Position numbers and translations under genes: made by a program. Below, in pieces: positions 49,302 through 57,652 of a stretch of 64,000 nt of DNA (its first letter is position 1; every line of letters begins with the position of its first letter). Under the pieces are notes generated by a model, which worked only from the letters and a program-made list of their open reading frames with translations, did not search any database and was not told where the DNA came from. The DNA comes from Bacteroidia bacterium (lineage in GTDB: Bacteria; Bacteroidota; Bacteroidia; J057). The stretch is taken from assembly GCA_030430575.1 (NCBI GenBank), contig JAUIKF010000019.1, positions 1 through 64,000 of the forward strand, given 5' to 3'.

Positions 49302-51806
49302 ATGACTTACACACTCCTTGCCTTACGCTTCCAGTGCGTGCTTTTCTCCTGTTTATTCCTCCTCTCAAGTTTCGGATTTCATGATGCCTATTCGCAGTGT
49401 ATCAATACCTTCCCCTATTTCGAAGACTTCGAAAATGGACCAGGTGGATGGACTGATTCCGTCCTTTCTGGGCCTTTTGCCACACCATTCCGATGGACAC
49501 ATGGCTCCCCCGCCAAGTCTCACATCAATGCGAGTGCTTCAGGCACCCATTGCTGGATGACGGGCCCTGATACCTCCAACTATGCCAGTAATTCTAATGC
49601 GTATGTGCAGAGTCCTTGTTTTGACTTTTCTAGCCTCACACAGCCTGTGTTGGCGATGAACATCTACTTTGACATCGAGGACCAGTTTGATGGAGCTGCG
49701 TTTTTTTCTTCGGTAGATACGGGTAAAACCTGGCAACTGGTGGGGGGCTTTGGCACAGGGATTCAGTGGTTCAACTCTTCCAATATGTTTGCCACGCCAG
49801 GGGGTTCTTCCATTGGGTGGTCAGGCAGTACTGCCACTAAATTAGGCACCCAGGGCTGGGTGCGAGCGCAGCAAGACCTCTCGGGGTTGGGAGGGGAATC
49901 ACATGTCCTTTTTAGGGTTGTTTTTTCTTCAGACCTAGTTTCCAATGCCAATGGTTTTGCATTTGATGATATGGTGATCAGAGAAAAACCTAGCCTTTCG
50001 CTAGGGCCTGACAAGACGCTGTGTGGGGGCGCTATTGATTCCTTGAACCTAGGGCAGGGGGGGGCATTTTATATTTGGTCTACCAATGATACCTCCCAGG
50101 TGATTGCTGTTACATCCAGAGGAATGGGGCAGCAGACGTATTGGGGCTGTATAACTGACAGTTTAGGATTTGTATTGTGTGATACCGTGACCTACTCCTT
50201 CTCTCAGACTCAGCTCTCAGCATTGAGGGATACCATAATATGCCCTGGTGCCTCTGTGACCTTCGATGCTAAGAATGCAACTGCTATGCACCAATGGGCG
50301 ACCTGGGATTCCACGTGTAGTTGTTTTTCCCCTGTTTCTACCAATCAACAATTCACTGCGAATACAGACGGAATATATTCTGTGACAATTTCGGATTCTC
50401 TGGGCTGCACCCTCTCAGATACGGTCCAGGTAGTAGTGGATATCCTGCCTCAACTCAACCTGAATGATACCATCATCTGTGCTGGACAAGGCATTCTGGT
50501 AGGAACTCCCCATTCGGGGAGCTCTTTGTGGACCTTAAACGGGTCTCCGCTTGCGAGTACACCGACCATTTTTGCTACGGCGCCTGGAACCTACCGCTTG
50601 GTAGTCACGACCTTAGCTGGCTGTGTGACAAGGGACTCCTTTTTGTTTGATGTCGCCCCTACTCCTTTGATTTATCTGGGGCCTGATTATACCGCTTGCG
50701 ATTCTGTGACGCTCAATGCGCAAAACCCAGGATTTGATTACTTATGGAGTACGGGAGAGACTACCCAGACCATTCGATTTCTCCCGCCCAAGACGGTATC
50801 CGTCAGGGTGTACAATCAGTTTGGCTGCGAATCGAAAGACACTATTTCGATAGGATTGGGGACGCTCCTCAACGTAAACCTCGGCAAAGATCGCATCCTC
50901 TGTCCCAATAAAGGCATTGCCTTAAATGCGGGGGTGCAGCCGCCAGGCACCTCTTTTCAGTGGTCTAATGGCGCCCAGACGCAGACGACTACGGTGGGAC
51001 AACCAGGGCTGTATTTTGTGATCGTAACCAATGCTGACGGTTGTCAAGTGCGGGATTCTGTGACCCTCCGCTTGACGGGCTTGCGGGTGGATTTGGGACC
51101 TGATAAGGTCGTATGTGCAGGTAAATCGGTATTCTTGGATGCGCATTTTCCCGATGCGACCTATCTGTGGAGTACAGGCAGCACCCAGGCTGGAATTTGG
51201 GTGAATACCACAGGTTTCTTCCATGTTTTGGTGACAGATCCTCATGGCTGCGAAGTAGAAGATTCTATTCGGGTGACGGAATTGCCAGCCTACACAGGTG
51301 ATTTTTCCATTGCCCCCAGTTGGACAGTGGGTTTTGGGGATACCATGACCTTTACGGCTACCGCTCCTATGGGAACTATCGCTTATGAGTGGAACTTTGG
51401 AGATGGCCAGAAAAATATAGGAGCTACCGTAAAGCACAAATATGTAATCCTTGATACATTTGATGTCTGTTTGCGGATTTTTGATGGGCAATGTGCCGAC
51501 ACAATTTGTAAACCTGCGGGGGTTTATCGCACGTTTCACGGACTAGCGGATGAACTTTCTAGTAGTTTGGAGATTTACCCCAACCCCTCGGAAGGGTTAT
51601 GCGTGATTTCTTTTGACCAATCTATCCCTCAAGAAGGCAGTCTAGATTTAATCAATATTCAAGGAAAAAATGTCTACCAGACTACCTTTTTGCCTAGAAA
51701 TCAGATAAAAGAATATATGGACCTTCGCCATTTACCCGCTGGAATTTACCTTTTGCGGCTTAAAGTGGCTCAAGAGACGTTATATCGTAAGTTGATCATC
51801 AGATAA
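49302..51806 (+). CDS. Type IX cargo surface protein, paralogue 1 (jelly-roll plus Ig-like repeats)
   Basis: An 834-residue secreted protein. A signal peptide ends near HDAYSQ. A lectin/MAM-like beta-sandwich follows (about 30-225) with FEDFENGPGGWT, HCWMTGPDTSNYASN, FSSVDTGKTWQLVG and FAFDDMVIRE. Then come about six PKD/Ig-like repeats starting LGPDKTLCGG, LNDTIICAGQ, LGPDYTACDS, LGKDRILCPN, LGPDKVVCAG, and a PKD domain with WNFGDG. The C-terminal sorting domain is IYPNPSEGLCVISFDQ ... LPAGIYLLRLKVA. It is the first of three neighbouring paralogues. Probably an extracellular or surface structural protein. Confidence 0.9.
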   Translation: MTYTLLALRFQCVLFSCLFLLSSFGFHDAYSQCINTFPYFEDFENGPGGWTDSVLSGPFATPFRWTHGSPAKSHINASASGTHCWMTGPDTSNYASNSNAYVQSPCFDFSSLTQPVLAMNIYFDIEDQFDGAAFFSSVDTGKTWQLVGGFGTGIQWFNSSNMFATPGGSSIGWSGSTATKLGTQGWVRAQQDLSGLGGESHVLFRVVFSSDLVSNANGFAFDDMVIREKPSLSLGPDKTLCGGAIDSLNLGQGGAFYIWSTNDTSQVIAVTSRGMGQQTYWGCITDSLGFVLCDTVTYSFSQTQLSALRDTIICPGASVTFDAKNATAMHQWATWDSTCSCFSPVSTNQQFTANTDGIYSVTISDSLGCTLSDTVQVVVDILPQLNLNDTIICAGQGILVGTPHSGSSLWTLNGSPLASTPTIFATAPGTYRLVVTTLAGCVTRDSFLFDVAPTPLIYLGPDYTACDSVTLNAQNPGFDYLWSTGETTQTIRFLPPKTVSVRVYNQFGCESKDTISIGLGTLLNVNLGKDRILCPNKGIALNAGVQPPGTSFQWSNGAQTQTTTVGQPGLYFVIVTNADGCQVRDSVTLRLTGLRVDLGPDKVVCAGKSVFLDAHFPDATYLWSTGSTQAGIWVNTTGFFHVLVTDPHGCEVEDSIRVTELPAYTGDFSIAPSWTVGFGDTMTFTATAPMGTIAYEWNFGDGQKNIGATVKHKYVILDTFDVCLRIFDGQCADTICKPAGVYRTFHGLADELSSSLEIYPNPSEGLCVISFDQSIPQEGSLDLINIQGKNVYQTTFLPRNQIKEYMDLRHLPAGIYLLRLKVAQETLYRKLIIR

Positions 51807-51850
51807 TTTTGTTATTTTTCGACCGAATAACTCACTTTACTTTTTTGCAC

Positions 51851-54466
51851 ATGCGTACCAAATTTACCTTTTCTTGTTGGCTAGCCCTTTTTTTTATTGG
51901 CATAATGACACCTACTTTCACCACAGCTCAATGTGGTGACACGATCAGTGGCTTATTCACTGTATCCTCATTTCCCTATAAAGAAACCTTTGAGAGCGGC
52001 CCTAATGGCTGGTGGACAGCCCCTGTAGATTCGCTTTATCCTGCCAATGCGCCTACGGCGATTGCCAACCAGCCTCGCCCCAATACCTGGGCTTTTGGCA
52101 ATCCGAGCAAGCGCCATATCTCTGGCGCTTATTCTGGCGATAGTTGCTGGACAACTGGTGGCCTGGGTACAGGCGCTTATGCGCAATTGGAGCGCTCCTT
52201 TGTAGCAAGTCCTTATTTTGACTTGTCGGGCCTTACAGATCCTTATGTAGGGATGCGGCTCGCTTACTCATCCTTTCCTGGGGAAGATTTTGGCTATTTG
52301 GAGGCCTCAACGGATACAGGGAAAACCTGGTCGCGGGTCGGTGCCATAGGCACTGGGGTAGAGTGGTATAATAGCAGTACCAATTTCTCTATCGTGTGCC
52401 CTAATCCTACACATGGATGGGCGGGAACGGGCCCTAATAGTAGTAGGGGATGGACCTTTGCCTTCCACGATATAGGGTATTTAGTAGGCGCCCCATTGGT
52501 GCAGTTTCGCGTATTCTTTTCCTCCAATGTATTGAACCACAATGAGGACGGAATAGCATTTGACGATTTTGTGATTGGGGAAAAATTTACGGTTAACCTT
52601 GGGGCTGATACTGCCTTATGTTTTGGAAATATTTTGCAGCTAGACCTTGGGAATAAGCCCAAAGGTAGCTATGCATGGCAGCGTAATTTTATCAATGCCC
52701 CGCTGGATACCACTCAGTTTCTGCGAATCACCACCAATCCTCAAGCAACTGCTGGGGTATTTATCGGATGTGCCACGGATTCTCTGGGGTATACAGCTTG
52801 TGATACGATTACGGTTTCCTATTCTCAAACACAGTTGATGCCGTTGCCGCCGGCTACCATCATCTGTCCAGGAGACTCCACGACACTTTTCTCTGGATTT
52901 AACCCTGGTGCAACAGCTACCTGGTATGCTATTGATAGTTCGTGCCTCTGTTATACACAAGTCCTTCAAGGGCCGAATCTCACTACAGATACCACGGCTC
53001 AATATCGAATTGTCCTGACAGATAATTTGGGGTGTGTAGAACGAGATACAGCATCTGTTGTGGTGGAACGGGTGCCTGATGTAGATATAGGGGCAGATGA
53101 TACGATCTGTGTAGGTACTGCAAAAATCCTCTCAGCCCCCTCAGGAGACCCTGGAACCAACTATACCTGGACCCTCAACAACAGTCCTTTTGCCCAAACC
53201 CAGACAATCTTTGGCTCGGCACCTGGAAAGTATAAGGTGGTCCTGACCACCAATGCTGGTTGTCAGGATTCAGATTCCATGAACCTGCTAGTTGTATTGG
53301 CACCTGTGATCAGCCTGGGCGCTGATTATATCACCTGTGATACCGTGTTCATGGATGCTGGGAACCCTGGGAGTACCTATTTGTGGAATAATGGAAGTAC
53401 AGCGCGTTTCCAAAAGCTCTATCCCCCATTTAGCGCTTGGGTCAGTGTGACCAATTCTAGTGGATGTAATGCCCGTGACACAGTTAATGTACAATTGGGA
53501 ACGGCCCCAGTGGTCAATCTAGGAGGTGATAGGATCGTCTGTAACTCTTCCAGCGTGACGTTAGATGCGGGCGCACAGGCACCAGGGGCGGTTTACAACT
53601 GGTCTGATGGCCCACCCAATACGCGTACGCGTACCATCACACAACCAGGCTTCTTCTTCTGCACCGTCATCGATACCAATGACTGTAGAGGCTCAGACTC
53701 TGTGAATATTACCATCTCACAATTGCGAGTTGATTTGGGACCTGATACGGTCGTGTGTGTCGGTAACTCCATTGTCTTGGATGCCACAGCTACGGTGAAC
53801 GCTACCTATAAATGGAATACCAATGCAACCACACCGATGATCAGTGTGAATACTGGAGGGACCTATGGATGTATTTTACAGGATACTTTGGGTTGCACTG
53901 TATCAGATTCGGTTATTGTGGCACAAGGGCCGCTGTTTAATGGAAGTTTTACGGTAGGACCTGATACATTTATTGTATTCAATACAGCTACCAAAACCCA
54001 TACTTTCACTGCTGTCAATTTCCCAGCAGGCACCAATTCCTTTATCTGGGACTTTGGAGATGGGAATACAGCTATGGGCCAGACGGTACAGCATGAATAT
54101 ACTTCGTTGGATACCTTCACCGTCTGTCTGATCCTCTCAGATGGGCAATGTAGCGACACAGTTTGTGGCATCGCGGGGAATTACCTCAAGTTTTTGGATG
54201 GCATCGAAGACGACATGGGACTGACCCTGGATGTCTTCCCCAACCCGAGCAATGGCCAGTTTATGGTAGACATGAAATTCCTTCAACCCACACGTGTACA
54301 TTTGGGCCTTTATGACCTGAAAGGGCGATTGGTGGCTGATAAGCGCCTGCCTCATCTCAGCGCGCAGCGCGAGCGTATAGACCTGTCAGGAGCTTCTAAG
54401 GGGATTTATCTCTTGAAGCTAGAGACAGAGCGAGGAACAGCTTATCGAAAGCTGGTGTTGAAGTAG
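51851..54466 (+). CDS. Type IX cargo surface protein, paralogue 2
   Basis: An 871-residue secreted protein with the same architecture as its neighbours: a signal peptide (ending TTAQ), CGDTISGLFTVSSFPYKETF, a beta-sandwich with GDSCWTTGGLGTGAYAQLE and GIAFDDFVIGEKF, about six Ig-like repeats (VCVGTAKILSAPSG, LGGDRIVCNS, LGPDTVVCVG), a PKD domain with WDFGDGN, and the sorting domain VFPNPSNGQFMVDMKF ... ASKGIYLLKLETE. It is clearly closer to paralogue 3 than to paralogue 1. The start at 51851 (MRTKF) gives a clean signal peptide. The stop is followed by a strong terminator. Confidence 0.9.
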   Translation: MRTKFTFSCWLALFFIGIMTPTFTTAQCGDTISGLFTVSSFPYKETFESGPNGWWTAPVDSLYPANAPTAIANQPRPNTWAFGNPSKRHISGAYSGDSCWTTGGLGTGAYAQLERSFVASPYFDLSGLTDPYVGMRLAYSSFPGEDFGYLEASTDTGKTWSRVGAIGTGVEWYNSSTNFSIVCPNPTHGWAGTGPNSSRGWTFAFHDIGYLVGAPLVQFRVFFSSNVLNHNEDGIAFDDFVIGEKFTVNLGADTALCFGNILQLDLGNKPKGSYAWQRNFINAPLDTTQFLRITTNPQATAGVFIGCATDSLGYTACDTITVSYSQTQLMPLPPATIICPGDSTTLFSGFNPGATATWYAIDSSCLCYTQVLQGPNLTTDTTAQYRIVLTDNLGCVERDTASVVVERVPDVDIGADDTICVGTAKILSAPSGDPGTNYTWTLNNSPFAQTQTIFGSAPGKYKVVLTTNAGCQDSDSMNLLVVLAPVISLGADYITCDTVFMDAGNPGSTYLWNNGSTARFQKLYPPFSAWVSVTNSSGCNARDTVNVQLGTAPVVNLGGDRIVCNSSSVTLDAGAQAPGAVYNWSDGPPNTRTRTITQPGFFFCTVIDTNDCRGSDSVNITISQLRVDLGPDTVVCVGNSIVLDATATVNATYKWNTNATTPMISVNTGGTYGCILQDTLGCTVSDSVIVAQGPLFNGSFTVGPDTFIVFNTATKTHTFTAVNFPAGTNSFIWDFGDGNTAMGQTVQHEYTSLDTFTVCLILSDGQCSDTVCGIAGNYLKFLDGIEDDMGLTLDVFPNPSNGQFMVDMKFLQPTRVHLGLYDLKGRLVADKRLPHLSAQRERIDLSGASKGIYLLKLETERGTAYRKLVLK

Positions 54467-54494
54467 GGAAAATACGATTTTTGATAAATGAAAT

Positions 54495-54530
54495 GGGGTT
54501 AATTGTTTCGGGCAATTAACCCCAATTTTA
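54495..54530 (+). terminator. Intrinsic terminator after paralogue 2
   Basis: GGGGTTAATTG pairs perfectly with CAATTAACCCC around TTTCGGG and is followed by AATTTTATG. It lies 28 bases past the stop codon. Confidence 0.75.
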
Positions 54531-54569
54531 TGTTCTTGGAACAGATGGCCTGGTAACTCGCGTAGCTTG

Positions 54570-54650
54570 AACATCCAACAGGTTGAGGAAAACCTGTTGG
54601 ATGTTGGTGGCCTCCAAGATGTAACAGATTTTCTTCAATCTGTTACATCT
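54570..54650. repeat. Two adjacent perfect hairpins (AACAGGTT family)
   Basis: AACATCCAACAGGTT (54570-54584) is inverse to AACCTGTTGGATGTT (54591-54605). AGATGTAACAGATT (54617-54630) is inverse to AATCTGTTACATCT (54637-54650). Both have six-base loops. The rest of the 420-base gap to 54887 shows no gene. Confidence 0.9.
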
Positions 54651-54887
54651 TTCGCCTACAAAAAGCGATATCAGGGAGAATTTTTTGTTCATAGAAAGGA
54701 ATTAGGGGGGTTGAGAAAATAACCGTCCATCCCCGAAAAGATACCTGTTATGGAGCAAAAACGCCAGTGAAGCGAAGCGATAAGTGCGATAATGGGAATA
54801 TTTAGGTACCTTATTATGGATAAATGAATGAATAATCCAGCCATTTATTCATCATTACCCTTCATTTTTTTCCCTAATCTCATATTT

Positions 54888-57512
54888 ATGTCATACAGGT
54901 ATACACTTTCTTTTTGCCTCGCGTTTTTTGTTGCAGGCCTTTTTTCCCCTATTCACAGTTCTGCCCAATGTGGCGACACCATCAGAGGCCTCTTTGTAGT
55001 GAATACATTCCCCTATAAAGAAGACTTCGAAAATGGCCCTGCGGGCTGGTGGACGGCTCCCGTGGATTCGCTTTTCCCACCGACGGCTCCAACCGTGATT
55101 GCGAATACGCCCCGCCCAAATACTTGGGCATTTGGCGATCCAGCGAAGCGCCAAATAACTGGTGCGGCTTCAGGCGATAGCTGCTGGACTACCGGAGGCC
55201 TTGGAACAGGTCCTTATGGACAATTAGAGCGGTCCTTTGTGGCAAGTCCATATTTCGATATGACGAATATGGTGGATCCCTATGTGGGGATGAGCATAGC
55301 ATGGAGTTCTTCCTCAATGGAGGATGTAGGGTATTTGGAGATGACATTGGACACAGGAAAAACCTGGACACTGATTGGAAATATTGGTTCAGGGTCAAAT
55401 TGGTATAATGAGACCTATTCTGGAGGAATTCCGCTATGTAGACTTCCAGGCGAGGGGTGGGGAGGACTAGGGAGTTCCAGTAGTGGTGGATGGACTTTTG
55501 CTTTCCATGATATTGCCTTCTTGGTAGGTAAACCTTTGGTTCAGTTTCGGATGTTTTTTGCTTCTACCGCCTCAAATAATAACCGGGACGGCATTGCTTT
55601 CGACGATTTTGTGGTAGCGGAAAAATTTGAAGTAGACTTTGGCGCGGATACGACCTTATGCTTTGGAAATGTCCTGCAATTGGATTTAGGGGCAAAGCCA
55701 AAGGCGCGGTACGCGTGGTATGTGAATGGAATTTTATCGCCTTTAAGCACTACCCATACTTTTCGGGTGGCTACAAATCCTATGGCTACCTCGACTACCT
55801 ACATAGGCTGTGTTACTGATTCTCTTGGCTTTACGGCTTGTGATACCATTACGGTCTTTTTCTCCCAAACACAGATTAGTCCACCTATTGCTCCTGCAAC
55901 GAGCATGTGTCCAGGGGATTCTGTGGTGCTATCTACTGGGTTTAATCCGAATTCGATGACTACTTGGCATGCCTTTGACAGTACCTGTCTTTGCTATAAT
56001 TTTCATTCAACTGGTCCCAATCTCACGGTCAAGAATTCAGGCACTTTCCGGGTTGTACTTGCGGATAACCTGGGATGCGTCATCCACGATACAGCCATTG
56101 TGGATGTGGAAGTCCCTCCAATACCCAATATCGGTGGGGACGATACAGTCTGTGTAGGCACCGCCAAATTACTCTCAGCCCCTACTGGGCGCCCAGGAAC
56201 CACCTACCACTGGACGCTTAACAATAACAAATTTGCCGAAACACAGACAATCCTTGCGACTGCGCCTGGCAAGTACAAAGTTGTTGTTTCCACTTCGGCT
56301 GGCTGTTCAGAAGAAGACTCGATGAACCTGCTCGTCGTCCTCGCCCCAGTCGTCCAGCTAGACGATGATTACACCACCTGTGACAGCGTATTGCTCGACG
56401 CCAATAACGCAGGAGCCGATTTCCTTTGGCACAATAACCAAACCACCCAGAGGCAGACCCTTTATCCGCCTTTTACCGCTTGGGTAGAAGTCACCAATGC
56501 CAATGACTGCATAGCACGAGACACCATCAATGTCATTTTGGGCACAAATCCTCCCGTCAATTTAGGGGCAGATCAAGTGATATGCGATGGCGGGAGCGTA
56601 ACCCTGGATGCAGGGCCTCAAGTGCCAAGTGCCGTCTTCAACTGGTCCAATGGGCCGCCTAATACCCAGACGAAGACTGTCTCACAGCCTGGATTCTACT
56701 TCGTGACGGTCATCGATACCAATACCCGAGGGTGCCAAGCAGCGGATTCCATTAATGTCACTGCCTCAAACCTGCGGATAGACCTTGGCCCTGATACAGT
56801 AGTCTGTGCAGGGAGATCCATTGTCCTAGACGCTACGGCCCTTGGGCAAGCGACTTATCAATGGAATACTTCCGCTACCACGCCTACCATCACGGTGACT
56901 TCTGGCGGCACGTATAGCTGTGTGCTGCGGGATACCTTGGGCTGTGTCGTTATGGACGATGTTTTTGTGGCCCAAGGGCCTGTGTTTAACGGGAATTTCT
57001 CCATTTCTCCAGACACCTTTGTCGTATTTAATGCGGTTCCAAAAACCCATACCTTCACCGCCGTGAACTTCCCCACAGGCACGAATTCCTTCCATTGGGA
57101 TTTTGGAGATGGACATACGGCCATGGGCCAAACCGTTCAACACGATTACGCTTCTCTAGATACCTTTACCGTTTGCCTGATTTTGTCTGATGGTCAGTGT
57201 AGCGATACGGTTTGTGGATTAGCGGGTAATTATTTGCGGTTTACTGGGTTGGAAGAAGAAATGGGGATTACCCTTGATATCTTCCCCAACCCAAGTGAGG
57301 GGCAATTTCAAGTTGACATGGAGTTCCAAAGACTTACTTCTGTTTCCCTGATGCTCTATGATCTGAAGGGTAGGGTAGTGGTAGACAAAAAGCTGGGACA
57401 GCTCTCTACACATCGTGAAATGCTAGACCTATCACAGGCCGCCAAAGGCATCTACCTGCTGCGTTTGGAGACGGAGAGGGGGATAGTATATCGGAAGTTG
57501 GTGCTGAGATAG
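54888..57512 (+). CDS. Type IX cargo surface protein, paralogue 3
   Basis: An 874-residue secreted protein, colinear with paralogue 2 from signal peptide to sorting domain: CGDTIRGLFVVNTFPYKEDF, GDSCWTTGGLGTGPYGQLE, GIAFDDFVVAEKFEVDFGAD, VCVGTAKLLSAPTG, LGADQVICDG, LGPDTVVCAG, WDFGDGH and the ending IFPNPSEGQFQVDMEF ... AAKGIYLLRLETE. Blocks of identical residues alternate with diverged ones, as expected after tandem duplication. The start at 54888 (MSYRY) is chosen for its signal peptide (ending HSSAQ). Confidence 0.9.
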   Translation: MSYRYTLSFCLAFFVAGLFSPIHSSAQCGDTIRGLFVVNTFPYKEDFENGPAGWWTAPVDSLFPPTAPTVIANTPRPNTWAFGDPAKRQITGAASGDSCWTTGGLGTGPYGQLERSFVASPYFDMTNMVDPYVGMSIAWSSSSMEDVGYLEMTLDTGKTWTLIGNIGSGSNWYNETYSGGIPLCRLPGEGWGGLGSSSSGGWTFAFHDIAFLVGKPLVQFRMFFASTASNNNRDGIAFDDFVVAEKFEVDFGADTTLCFGNVLQLDLGAKPKARYAWYVNGILSPLSTTHTFRVATNPMATSTTYIGCVTDSLGFTACDTITVFFSQTQISPPIAPATSMCPGDSVVLSTGFNPNSMTTWHAFDSTCLCYNFHSTGPNLTVKNSGTFRVVLADNLGCVIHDTAIVDVEVPPIPNIGGDDTVCVGTAKLLSAPTGRPGTTYHWTLNNNKFAETQTILATAPGKYKVVVSTSAGCSEEDSMNLLVVLAPVVQLDDDYTTCDSVLLDANNAGADFLWHNNQTTQRQTLYPPFTAWVEVTNANDCIARDTINVILGTNPPVNLGADQVICDGGSVTLDAGPQVPSAVFNWSNGPPNTQTKTVSQPGFYFVTVIDTNTRGCQAADSINVTASNLRIDLGPDTVVCAGRSIVLDATALGQATYQWNTSATTPTITVTSGGTYSCVLRDTLGCVVMDDVFVAQGPVFNGNFSISPDTFVVFNAVPKTHTFTAVNFPTGTNSFHWDFGDGHTAMGQTVQHDYASLDTFTVCLILSDGQCSDTVCGLAGNYLRFTGLEEEMGITLDIFPNPSEGQFQVDMEFQRLTSVSLMLYDLKGRVVVDKKLGQLSTHREMLDLSQAAKGIYLLRLETERGIVYRKLVLR

Positions 57513-57543
57513 GTGGGAGGAATATCTTTAGGACTGAAAATTG

Positions 57544-57607
57544 GCCACGGATTCCACGGATTAGCACAGATTGAAAAAAAAACGTGTCAACCTGTGTAAC
57601 CCGTGGC
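57544..57607. repeat. CCACGGATT word array, imperfect hairpin
   Basis: GCCACGGATTCCACGGATTA is faced by CCTGTGTAACCCGTGGC across an A-rich centre containing ACGTGTCAA. It has the same words and layout as 28456-28522 and half of it resembles 2200-2232. Confidence 0.8.
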
Positions 57608-57652
57608 TTATTCTTTCATTTAAACCCTTGAAGAAACACTAGGTTTTTCCCT

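Noticed and set aside
50922-51539. A 205-codon minus-strand open frame antisense to type IX paralogue 1
   Set aside because: The sense frame has Ig-like repeats and a sorting domain; the antisense product shows no family features.
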